A stretch of DNA of 7,449 nucleotides from NCBI RefSeq assembly GCF_033720595.1, contig NZ_JAWWCF010000152.1, positions 1-7,449 on the forward strand, in the 5' to 3' direction. Both the position numbers and the translations under genes were made by a program. Every line of letters begins with the position of its first letter. Position 1 is the stretch's first letter. Under the pieces are notes generated by a model. That model did not search any database. It saw nothing but the letters and a program-made list of their open reading frames with translations, and had not been told where the DNA came from. Shown here one piece after another: positions 1 through 5,889 of this stretch. This stretch comes from Lishizhenia sp033720595 (GTDB lineage: Bacteria > Bacteroidota > Bacteroidia > Flavobacteriales_D > Crocinitomicaceae).

Positions 1-2
1 CC

Positions 3-380
3 GATTGGTTTGCATTTGAAAATGATTTTATTAGTTCAATAGTTAGCTTCTTTACGAATCAACCTAGTCCTCACTTTATAGAACTACTTGAGGATTCAGT
101 ACTCATAGAATTCACTAGAGAGCAACTTGACAAGTTATCTGCTAAACACCATGACTTTGAGCATTTAATAAGAGTTATAGTCACTAAGACAATGTTGAAT
201 CAACAAAAACGATTAGCATCTATCCAATTTCAAACGGCAGAACAGAAATATGAAAACATTTTAGCAATTCACCCTAATATCACAAATAAAATACCGCTTA
301 CGCATATTGCTTCCTATTTGGGTATCACTCTTGAAACCCTGAGTAGAATTAGAAACCCAAAGAAACCGAATTTGACATAG
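3..380 (+). CDS. Crp/Fnr-family transcriptional regulator, C-terminal part (5' truncated by window edge)
   Basis: The frame is open from the left edge and ends at TAG 378-380, giving 125 visible residues; family members are usually about 190-230 residues, so roughly a third or more of the N-terminus lies outside. Residues 1-62 fit the end of the cyclic-nucleotide-binding-like sensor domain and the long connecting helix, with the Bacteroidota-typical run around 'ELLEDSVLIEFTRE'. Residues 97-117 form the winged-helix DNA-reading part, including 'IASYLGITLETLSRIR', a very characteristic Crp/Fnr helix-turn-helix of this phylum. The role is DNA binding and transcription control in the cytoplasm; the signal it senses cannot be read here because most of the sensor domain is missing. 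The internal ATG at 192 falls inside the connecting helix and is not the true start. The next gene starts 45 bp downstream on the same strand, so the regulator may control it or be co-transcribed with it (inference). Confidence 0.9.
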   Translation, partial: DWFAFENDFISSIVSFFTNQPSPHFIELLEDSVLIEFTREQLDKLSAKHHDFEHLIRVIVTKTMLNQQKRLASIQFQTAEQKYENILAIHPNITNKIPLTHIASYLGITLETLSRIRNPKKPNLT

Positions 381-425
381 ATCAAATGAACTACCATGTG
401 CTTTATCGAAATTTGTCAGAAAAAA

Positions 426-1037
426 ATGAAACATCTACATTACTTTTCTGGATTGACGATAACACTGTTTATAGGACTACATTTAATCAATCATTTCGCC
501 AGTGTTTTTGGAGCCGAAATTCACATAGAATTGATGAATCATATAAGGCCTGTTTATAGAAATGTATTTGTAGAAACAATACTTTTAATTGCAGTGATTC
601 TTCAAATCATTTCAGGTATAAAACTGATTTTTTCAAAAGATAAATCCGTCTATAACAACTACGTGAGATTACAAATATGGACAGGATTATACTTGGCTTT
701 TTTCCTAATGATTCATGTTGGAGCAGTGTTCGTAGGACGATATATTTTACATCTTGATACAAATTTCTATTTTGGAGTTGCTGGTCTGAATACATTCCCC
801 TTTAATCTATTCTTTATACCGTATTACGGACTTGCAATCATTTCGTTCTTTGGGCACGTTTCTGCGATTCATTATCAGAAAATGAAAAAGGAGATTTTGG
901 GATTATCAATAAGACAACAATCAAAAGTAATTCTGATCATAGGCGTGTTATTAACATTGGTAATTTTTTATGGATTGACAAATGGCTTAACAGGTGTTGA
1001 ACTCCCAAAAGAGTACAATGTGTTAATTGGAAAATAA
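426..1037 (+). CDS. Five-helix histidine-rich membrane protein, possibly cytochrome b-like
   Basis: This is a 203-residue integral membrane protein with about five hydrophobic segments, near residues 8-27, 48-69, 84-107, 127-148 and 166-186. Histidines sit inside or at the ends of several helices: H19 and H23 in 'GLHLINHF', H97 in 'FLMIHVGAVF', and H144 and H149 in 'FFGHVSAIHYQK'. Five helices with buried histidines recall the haem b-binding membrane anchors of succinate dehydrogenase/fumarate reductase (SdhC/FrdC fold), but no flavoprotein or iron-sulfur subunit is adjacent, so the assignment is tentative and a redox role is inference. An in-frame ATG at 396 would add ten residues (start 'MCFIEICQKK'); I prefer 426 because 'MKHLHYFSGL' begins directly before the first helix and is preceded by an A-rich leader. 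It follows the Crp/Fnr gene by 45 bp and could share its transcript. The stop is followed at once by the AAAACGAAC word described below. Confidence 0.8.
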   Translation: MKHLHYFSGLTITLFIGLHLINHFASVFGAEIHIELMNHIRPVYRNVFVETILLIAVILQIISGIKLIFSKDKSVYNNYVRLQIWTGLYLAFFLMIHVGAVFVGRYILHLDTNFYFGVAGLNTFPFNLFFIPYYGLAIISFFGHVSAIHYQKMKKEILGLSIRQQSKVILIIGVLLTLVIFYGLTNGLTGVELPKEYNVLIGK

Positions 1038-1046
1038 AAAACGAAC
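1038..1046 (+). repeat. Post-stop repeat word AAAACGAAC, copy 1
   Basis: This 9-base word begins immediately after the TAA of the membrane-protein gene. Identical copies lie at 4332-4340 and 7247-7255 and a one-mismatch copy at 2265-2273, every time at a gene end on the same strand. Its function is unknown; it may mark the boundary of a recurring spacer element. Confidence 0.6.
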
Positions 1047-1048
1047 CC

Positions 1049-1117
1049 ACAACATGATTGTCAAAACATTTGGCAGAAAGTGCTAAATTTAAATGTAGTA
1101 CATTTAATATATGTTGT
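1049..1117. repeat. Nested inverted repeat ACAACAT ... ATGTTGT
   Basis: ACAACAT (1049-1055) is matched by its exact reverse complement ATGTTGT (1111-1117). Between them lie a second imperfect hairpin, TTGGCA (1070-1075) with TGCTAA (1081-1086, one G-T pair), and the 19-bp palindrome at 1089-1107. The 160-bp spacer 1038-1197 can therefore form several stems. There is no GC-rich stem followed by a T-run, so it is not a clear intrinsic terminator. Confidence 0.45.
1089..1107. promoter_or_regulatory. 19-bp perfect palindrome, candidate operator
   Basis: TTAAATGTA, a single central G, then TACATTTAA: nine-base arms that are exact reverse complements. It lies 91 bp before the RsgA start codon and 52 bp after the preceding stop. 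Short perfect dyads of this size in an intergenic region often bind dimeric regulators. A Crp/Fnr-type protein is encoded just upstream, but nothing in the sequence links the two, and Fnr/Crp sites normally have an even-length spacer. The AT-rich composition makes it a poor terminator. Confidence 0.4.
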
Positions 1118-1197
1118 AATGGTTTTATAGGAAGTTGCTTTGAAATGCTAAACGTTTCATATATCCATCCATAGTACTCAATACAAAAGAAGATAAA

Positions 1198-2262
1198 ATG
1201 ACCCTTGAGGATTTAGGATATAATTTAGAATTAGAAAACTACAGAAAAGACCAAAATCTGGATGCTTTTGGAGTGGGACGAGTTATCTCAGAACACAAGG
1301 AAAGATACGTTGTGAAAACCCCTGAACAAGAATATGAGGGGGAAATAATCGGAAACTTGCGATTCACTGCACATGATAGGTCTGATTTTCCCGCAGTTGG
1401 TGACTGGGTTGCTATCTCAGAATATGACGAAAACAAAGTACTGATTCATTCTGTCTACCCAAGAAAAACGATTATTGAAAGACAAGCCGTGGGGAAACAA
1501 GGAGAAAAACAAATCATAGCCACAAATATTGATTATGCCTTCATTGTTCAAGCTGTTGACAGGGATTTTAACATTAACAGAATTGAAAGATATTTGACCA
1601 TTTGTAATACTTCGAACGTAAAACCTATTATCATTCTCACTAAGATTGATTTGATCAGTAATAACAAATTATCAGAGTTGGTAAGTAAAGTTCAAGAAAG
1701 GATAAAAGAAGTCCCAATAACCCCTATTAGTAATGCGTCTCAAAAGGGAATTGAAAAACTCACGGAGAGTATTCAAAAAGGTAAAACCTATTGTTTGTTA
1801 GGATCATCAGGAGTTGGAAAATCTACCTTATTGAATAACTTATCAGGTAAACAAATGATGAAAACCAATGCGATTAGTACAAGTACGAACAAAGGAAGAC
1901 ATGTTACAACTCACCGTGAATTATTAGTGCTCGAAAAGGGTGGGATTCTAATAGACAATCCAGGAATGAGAGAAGTTGGAATTACAGATTCTAAGGATGG
2001 ATTAGAAATTACATTCGGGACAATAATTGAATTGTCCAAAGGCTGTAAATTTAAAGATTGTACCCATACCACCGAAGTAGGCTGTGCAGTATTAAAAGCT
2101 GTTGAAAATGGCGAATTAGACAAGTCATCCTACGAAAACTTCTTGAAAATGGAACGCGAAAAAGAGCACTTTGAATCAACGGTTGCTGAAAAACGCATGA
2201 AAGACAAGGATTTTGGAAAAATGATAAAGAATTACAAAAAAAGTAAATACAAAAAGAACTAA
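1198..2262 (+). CDS. rsgA: Small ribosomal subunit biogenesis GTPase RsgA (YjeQ/EngC family)
   Basis: RsgA is a cytoplasmic, circularly permuted GTPase that binds the 30S subunit late in assembly and couples GTP hydrolysis to release or checking of the decoding centre. At 354 residues it is full length for the family (about 300-350). An OB-fold-like N-terminal domain covers roughly residues 22-90. The GTPase motifs come in the permuted order expected: G4 'TKID' 148-151, G5 around S178-A180, the P-loop 'GSSGVGKST' 202-210, switch threonines T237/T238 in 'GRHVTTHRE', and G3 'DNPG' 253-256. A C-terminal zinc-binding domain has Cys283, Cys288, His290 and Cys296, followed by a helical, lysine-rich tail. 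All key residues are present, so it should be active. The ATG at 1198 has only a weak purine stretch (AAGAAG) upstream. The extended N-terminus and the setting among unrelated accessory genes suggest a second, non-housekeeping copy; that is inference and needs the rest of the genome. Confidence 0.95.
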   Translation: MTLEDLGYNLELENYRKDQNLDAFGVGRVISEHKERYVVKTPEQEYEGEIIGNLRFTAHDRSDFPAVGDWVAISEYDENKVLIHSVYPRKTIIERQAVGKQGEKQIIATNIDYAFIVQAVDRDFNINRIERYLTICNTSNVKPIIILTKIDLISNNKLSELVSKVQERIKEVPITPISNASQKGIEKLTESIQKGKTYCLLGSSGVGKSTLLNNLSGKQMMKTNAISTSTNKGRHVTTHRELLVLEKGGILIDNPGMREVGITDSKDGLEITFGTIIELSKGCKFKDCTHTTEVGCAVLKAVENGELDKSSYENFLKMEREKEHFESTVAEKRMKDKDFGKMIKNYKKSKYKKN

Positions 2263-2264
2263 GC

Positions 2265-2273
2265 AAAACTAAC
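2265..2273 (+). repeat. Post-stop repeat word, one-mismatch copy AAAACTAAC (copy 2)
   Basis: This differs from AAAACGAAC by one base (G to T) and begins two bases after the stop codon of rsgA. It opens the 87-bp spacer 2263-2349, which also holds the word CGTATTGC (2279-2286) shared with the next spacer and GTACTCAATA (2318-2327) shared with the previous one. Confidence 0.4.
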
Positions 2274-2349
2274 CTAAACGTATTGCCCTTCTAGACACGA
2301 GGTATAGTCAAACCGTTGTACTCAATAAAAATATCTAAGAGGAAAATCA

Positions 2350-3672
2350 ATGACACAGCACAGAAAAAGAAATAAAAATTTAGGATTAGCAGAACTCATT
2401 GCCATTGCTTTAGGAGGAATGGTGGGTGGTGGAATTTTTACCATCCTTGGAATTTCCGTTTCAATGATTGGCAACTTAACACCTATTGCCATAATCATTG
2501 GTGGGTTGATAGCATCCCTTGCTGCCTACTCCTACGTAAAATTAGGATTGTATTATCGAGATGAAGGCGCAACATATTCTTTCTACAAAAGAACCTACCC
2601 AAACTCCCATTTTTCAGCATCTGCAATTGGTTGGTTTATCATTTTTGGTTATATAAGTACACTTGCTCTATACGCTTATACTTTTTCTTCTTATGCTATC
2701 AGTAGTACTGATTTTGCAGACAATGTTTGGATTCGAAAAATCATCGCTATTGGAGTTATTGGAATATTCACTCTTATCAATATATGGAGTGTTAATGGCA
2801 TGGGAAAAATTGAAGATTTCATGGTGTATACAAAACTTATTGTGCTTACAATTATTTCGTTTGTATTAATGCAACATGGTAAAACTGACTTTGGAACATT
2901 TATGGAAAATATGACTATAGATGCTGAAAATTCAAGTGTTTTTTCAATTCTTATAGTTGCTTCAGTTACATTTGTTGCCTATGAAGGATTTCAGTTGGTA
3001 ATCAATGCAATTTCTGAGATGACAAATCCTGAAAAGAATATTCCAAGAGCCATATATGCCGCAATAAGTTTAGCAATACTTATATATGTGGTAATTTCTC
3101 TAGGAGCATTATTCGCCATTCCAACAGAAGAAATTATAAAAAATAAAGAATATGCACTTGCAGCAGGTGCTGGAAATGTACTGGGAAAACTCGGAACAAA
3201 CCTTGTTATTCTTGGTGCCATTCTAGCAACAAGTAGTGCAATTAGTGGAACTGTTTTTGGCTCATCAAGACAAATGGCTGTAGTTGCGAAAGATGGTTAT
3301 TTTCCAAGCTGGTTAGCAATTAGAAAAAATAATAGTCCGCAAAATGCAATTATAGGGATGGCAGCAATGGCAAGTATTCTAATTTTAATTGGCGGTCTTG
3401 AATTAATACTTGAATTTGGGAGTATCACATTTCTGTTAGTGTCTCTATTAATGGCAGTGGCCAACTATAAACTCCGAAATAAAACTAATTCTTCTGGGTT
3501 TCTGACGGTATCATCAATTTTAGGTTTAGGAATTAGCGGAATACTCATTTTGTATTACGAATTCACAAACAAATGGGAGCAGATGATTGCAATTATTATT
3601 TTATATGCAGTTTTAGGATTTGGGGCGTGGATATACGCTAGGAAAAACGATAGAAAAGAAAAAAGAACATAA
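2350..3672 (+). CDS. APC-family amino acid permease
   Basis: This is a 440-residue inner-membrane secondary transporter of the amino acid-polyamine-organocation (APC) superfamily, which normally moves amino acids or related amines by proton symport or exchange. About twelve hydrophobic segments can be picked out, near residues 11-35, 41-63, 92-118, 128-148, 157-175, 197-222, 234-256, 282-302, 334-353, 354-373, 385-404 and 410-431. The first carries the broken-helix substrate motif 'GGMVGGGIF' (22-30). Helix 6 carries 'YEGFQLVINAISEM' (211-224), followed by the family's 'P...IPRAI' stretch (227-235). The loop after helix 8 reads 'SSRQMAVVAKDGYFP' (305-319), another family hallmark. Substrate cannot be told from sequence. 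The start at 2350 fits the usual short, basic cytoplasmic N-terminus and follows AGAGGAAAATCA, one of the better ribosome-binding-like leaders in the window. It is flanked by spacers of 87 and 68 bp and has no partner gene. Confidence 0.92.
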   Translation: MTQHRKRNKNLGLAELIAIALGGMVGGGIFTILGISVSMIGNLTPIAIIIGGLIASLAAYSYVKLGLYYRDEGATYSFYKRTYPNSHFSASAIGWFIIFGYISTLALYAYTFSSYAISSTDFADNVWIRKIIAIGVIGIFTLINIWSVNGMGKIEDFMVYTKLIVLTIISFVLMQHGKTDFGTFMENMTIDAENSSVFSILIVASVTFVAYEGFQLVINAISEMTNPEKNIPRAIYAAISLAILIYVVISLGALFAIPTEEIIKNKEYALAAGAGNVLGKLGTNLVILGAILATSSAISGTVFGSSRQMAVVAKDGYFPSWLAIRKNNSPQNAIIGMAAMASILILIGGLELILEFGSITFLLVSLLMAVANYKLRNKTNSSGFLTVSSILGLGISGILILYYEFTNKWEQMIAIIILYAVLGFGAWIYARKNDRKEKRT

Positions 3673-3675
3673 CAA

Positions 3676-3726
3676 GGTATATAGCGTATTGCACCCTGTA
3701 GGATTCTACGAAACAATATACATACC
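3676..3726. repeat. Three-tier imperfect hairpin in the spacer after the permease
   Basis: Outer stem GGTAT (3676-3680) pairs with ATACC (3722-3726). After an asymmetric internal loop (six bases against three), TATTG (3687-3691) pairs with CAATA (3714-3718). A tip hairpin GTAG (3698-3701), loop GATT, CTAC (3706-3709) closes the structure. The whole 51-base element starts three bases after the stop codon and ends 14 bases before the next ATG, filling almost the entire spacer. The layered stems with unpaired bases recall integron attC folding, but the right side lacks the GTTRRRY-type core site, so it is not a canonical attC. It lacks a T-run and is a poor terminator candidate. Confidence 0.5.
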
Positions 3727-3740
3727 ATAGAGCATAGAAA

Positions 3741-4328
3741 ATGAATACGAAAGAATACATATACATCGAAGGAATTGCCAGAGAAAAGGTAATTGAAGCA
3801 GTTCAAGCCATGTCCAACCTTTATGCTGATGTTGAATTCTCGAAGGGAATTGAAATATTCGAATCGAACAAAAATCAAAACTCCTTCATCATTAATTTCT
3901 CTTTTCGACCCGATTTTGAAAGGTTCAAATACTTTGTGAACTATCTACATTACCCTGAAGTCAAAGACTATAAAGCCCAAGTCAGAGGATTTTGGACAGT
4001 TGATCGTGTGGATGGATTGCCTCAGAACCAAACAAATCAAAGAGTCATGCTATACGTCTCAGATATAGATGAGGAGGGAGATAACGTGCATGCAACTTTT
4101 CAAGGAGAAACGACTTCATACAAATTGGGATTTGCGGTTGGTGAAGCATACAAGGCTCTCAATAATCTAGAATTAGAATTTGATGAATATAAGATAAACT
4201 CGACCGAATTTGATTTAACAAAGACGATTCAACCTAATCCAAGTGTTCAACCTAAACAATCAGGAAAAGGCTGTGTTCTCACACTGGCAATCATTATTAT
4301 TGCTTCAGGATGGATTGTATTTGGATAA
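3741..4328 (+). CDS. Orphan protein with C-terminal membrane anchor
   Basis: I do not recognise a family for this 195-residue protein. Residues 1-160 look like a soluble, mixed alpha/beta domain without signal peptide: alternating hydrophobic strands such as 'NSFIINFSF' (47-55) and 'RVMLYVSDID' (101-110), an aromatic-rich middle (F60-F84, with 'RFKYFVNYLHYP' and 'GFWTVDR'), and a helix-like 'GFAVGEAYKALNNLELEF' (130-147). A short Pro/Gln/Lys linker (164-176) leads to a single hydrophobic segment, residues 178-194, that ends the protein. The layout is that of a tail-anchored protein with its domain in the cytoplasm (inference). A single cysteine (C178) sits at the membrane edge. Start: the ATG at 3741 follows an A-rich leader (GCATAGAAA) and is the only good choice. 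It stands alone between two structured spacers; nothing nearby suggests a function. Confidence 0.75.
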   Translation: MNTKEYIYIEGIAREKVIEAVQAMSNLYADVEFSKGIEIFESNKNQNSFIINFSFRPDFERFKYFVNYLHYPEVKDYKAQVRGFWTVDRVDGLPQNQTNQRVMLYVSDIDEEGDNVHATFQGETTSYKLGFAVGEAYKALNNLELEFDEYKINSTEFDLTKTIQPNPSVQPKQSGKGCVLTLAIIIIASGWIVFG

Positions 4329-4331
4329 ATG

Positions 4332-4340
4332 AAAACGAAC
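4332..4340 (+). repeat. Post-stop repeat word AAAACGAAC, copy 3
   Basis: This is an exact copy of the word at 1038-1046, starting four bases after the stop of the tail-anchored protein gene and opening the 149-bp spacer 4329-4477. Like copy 1 it is followed within a few bases by ACAAC. Confidence 0.6.
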
Positions 4341-4412
4341 ACTCTACAACAACAGCCATAAATAATTGCTCCTTCCCTCCTACTTCTGCAAACATTAGGG
4401 AATTTTCAATTT

Positions 4413-4445
4413 GGGTTTTATTCACTAAATTGAGTTCTCAAACCC
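4413..4445. repeat. Inverted repeat GGGTTT ... AAACCC with inner TGAG/CTCA hairpin
   Basis: GGGTTT (4413-4418) pairs exactly with AAACCC (4440-4445). Just inside the right arm TGAGTTCTCA (4431-4440) can form a four-pair hairpin with a TT loop; it shares base 4440 with the outer arm, so the two compete slightly. It sits in the spacer before the SDR gene, 33 bp before its start codon. There is no T-run after the stem, so a termination role is not supported. Confidence 0.3.
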
Positions 4446-4477
4446 GCAACTCCCCATTGCTAAAAGCATAAGAAAGA

Positions 4478-5302
4478 ATGCAAAACTCAAAAACAGCTCT
4501 CATAACGGGTGCCACATCAGGGATTGGCTCTGCAATAGCTGAACATTTGGCGCAACAGGGATATTCCTTATATATGCTGGGGCGTTCTCAAGAAAAATTA
4601 ACAAACACGAAAAACCACCTGCGAAAATTGAATCCGAACGTGAATGTACACCCCATACTTTGTGATTTAGCTTCAAAGTCTTCTACACTTAAAGCTTGCG
4701 AAGAGGTGGGTTCAATTGCCGCATCCATTGATATACTTATTTTAAATGCCGGGCTTTGGAATTTTCAATTCAAAGAAACAGAGGATAATATTGAAGAAAC
4801 CTTACAAGTAAATGTCCTATCACATCTCATGATTTTCGAAAAATTGATACACCTTGTTCCTAAAAACAATCAGTCTAAAGTTTTATTCACAACGTCTGGA
4901 TTGCATCAGGGTACAATCAATTTTGAGGATCTAGAATTTAGAACAAATTTCTCTGGTTATAAATGCTATCGACAATCTAAACTTGCTGTTCTCATGTTAA
5001 CTAGATGGTTTTCGCAACAAGATGAATTCAAGGGGATTTCTTTCTACTGTGTACATCCTGGAATGGTAAACACGCAGCTAGGACGTAGCGCCGGATGGTT
5101 TTCAAGAAGCATTTTTAAGTTGTTTGGAAAACCTAAACACAAAGGGGCAAAAACCCATATTTTCCTTATTGACCAAGACCCAAAACTATTGACGTCAGGT
5201 GAATGCTATGCGAATTGCGCTGTAACACCAACTTCTTCCTACTCCTATGATATGAAGGTTGGTGAAAGACTGTGGAAGGTATTGAAGGAATATTTGAATT
5301 AA
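4478..5302 (+). CDS. Short-chain dehydrogenase/reductase (classical SDR)
   Basis: This 274-residue cytoplasmic oxidoreductase has a Rossmann fold and uses NAD(P)H to reduce a carbonyl or oxidise an alcohol. The SDR motifs appear in order: cofactor loop 'TGATSGIG' (10-17); 'LGR' with Arg36 after the second strand, which favours NADP(H); Asp63 in 'CDL'; 'NAG' (90-92); structural Asn112 in 'VNVLSH'; catalytic Ser140; catalytic 'YRQSK' with Tyr164 and Lys168; and 'HPGMV' (193-197). The full tetrad Asn-Ser-Tyr-Lys is present, so the enzyme should be active. The long tail after the PG motif (about 75 residues) resembles the retinol dehydrogenase/protochlorophyllide reductase-like branch, but substrate cannot be assigned. 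The ATG at 4478 lies ten residues before the glycine motif, the normal distance. The next gene begins 20 bp after the stop, so the two are probably co-transcribed. Confidence 0.93.
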   Translation: MQNSKTALITGATSGIGSAIAEHLAQQGYSLYMLGRSQEKLTNTKNHLRKLNPNVNVHPILCDLASKSSTLKACEEVGSIAASIDILILNAGLWNFQFKETEDNIEETLQVNVLSHLMIFEKLIHLVPKNNQSKVLFTTSGLHQGTINFEDLEFRTNFSGYKCYRQSKLAVLMLTRWFSQQDEFKGISFYCVHPGMVNTQLGRSAGWFSRSIFKLFGKPKHKGAKTHIFLIDQDPKLLTSGECYANCAVTPTSSYSYDMKVGERLWKVLKEYLN

Positions 5303-5322
5303 AAGTGTTTACAAAGCCAGAA

Positions 5323-5856
5323 ATGAGACTAACAAAAAAACAATATCTAATTTTAGCTGTATGTACAACGATCCTGATGACTATCTATGCACAGTTTGTT
5401 TTAGGTCACTTCAGCCAATGTTTTAAAACAGAAGAAGGTATTAATTCATTGGGATTATCTTTTGATTATACTACTACGGACGTCTTCGGTTTCTTGGAAA
5501 AAAGGTCAAATGAACAGCTAACCTGTTACTTAAGTTTTTTAAGAATCTGGGATGGTATTTTCCCCATCATATATACTTTGATGTACTCGTTCTGGATCAT
5601 TTATTTCTTTAAACCCAAAACAATTTTATTGTTAGTCCCAATTTTACATATGCTTACAGACTGGACAGAAAATATTTTCGAGTCATTGATTATAAAAGAG
5701 TACCTCACCGCTGGTATATTAAATGATGAAATAATATCATTCGGCTCTATCATTACAAGTTTGAAATGGATTTTGTCCATCGGTACTTATTTAATTCTGC
5801 TTTATGGAATATTCGTTAAAATGAAAATCATTTTAACAATGCGTAAAACAGGCTGA
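5323..5856 (+). CDS. Four-helix membrane protein of unknown function
   Basis: This is a 177-residue protein with about four membrane segments, near residues 7-27, 76-96, 100-119 and 145-165. Between helices 1 and 2 is a non-membrane loop of some 48 residues with two cysteines (C33 and C68), which could face the periplasm. Polar or charged residues inside or beside helices stand out: R74, W76 and D77 in 'LRIWDGIFP', and D113, E116 and N117 in 'LTDWTENIFE'. Such buried acids usually matter for function, but I cannot name the family with confidence. In-frame ATG 5272 would overlap the SDR coding end by 31 bp; I prefer ATG 5323, which gives 'MRLTKKQYLI', a basic N-terminus directly before helix 1, and a clean 20-bp gap. 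The close spacing behind the SDR gene suggests a two-gene unit, with the membrane protein perhaps acting on the same lipid-like or hydrophobic substrate (speculative). Confidence 0.75.
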   Translation: MRLTKKQYLILAVCTTILMTIYAQFVLGHFSQCFKTEEGINSLGLSFDYTTTDVFGFLEKRSNEQLTCYLSFLRIWDGIFPIIYTLMYSFWIIYFFKPKTILLLVPILHMLTDWTENIFESLIIKEYLTAGILNDEIISFGSIITSLKWILSIGTYLILLYGIFVKMKIILTMRKTG

Positions 5857-5889
5857 AAAGATAGTCTAGCTATAATTTTAAATCATTGA

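Noticed and set aside
3673..3740. Canonical integron attC site
   Set aside because: Layered stems are present, but the right end lacks GTTRRRY, so the recombination core cannot be identified.
3555..3878. Minus-strand open frame of 107 codons across the permease/orphan junction
   Set aside because: It lies opposite two better-supported + strand genes and the spacer hairpin, has no recognisable domain, and its phenylalanine- and serine-rich composition is typical of the reverse of AT-rich coding DNA.
5272..5322. Earlier start (ATG 5272) for the four-helix membrane protein
   Set aside because: It would overlap the SDR coding end and add 17 residues without character; ATG 5323 gives a typical membrane-protein N-terminus.
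5857..5889. Bacteroidota-type promoter (TTG ... TAnnTTTG) before the CDF gene
   Set aside because: TAATTTTA partly resembles the -7 element, but no matching TTTG at the right distance is present. Similar partial matches in other spacers were equally unconvincing.
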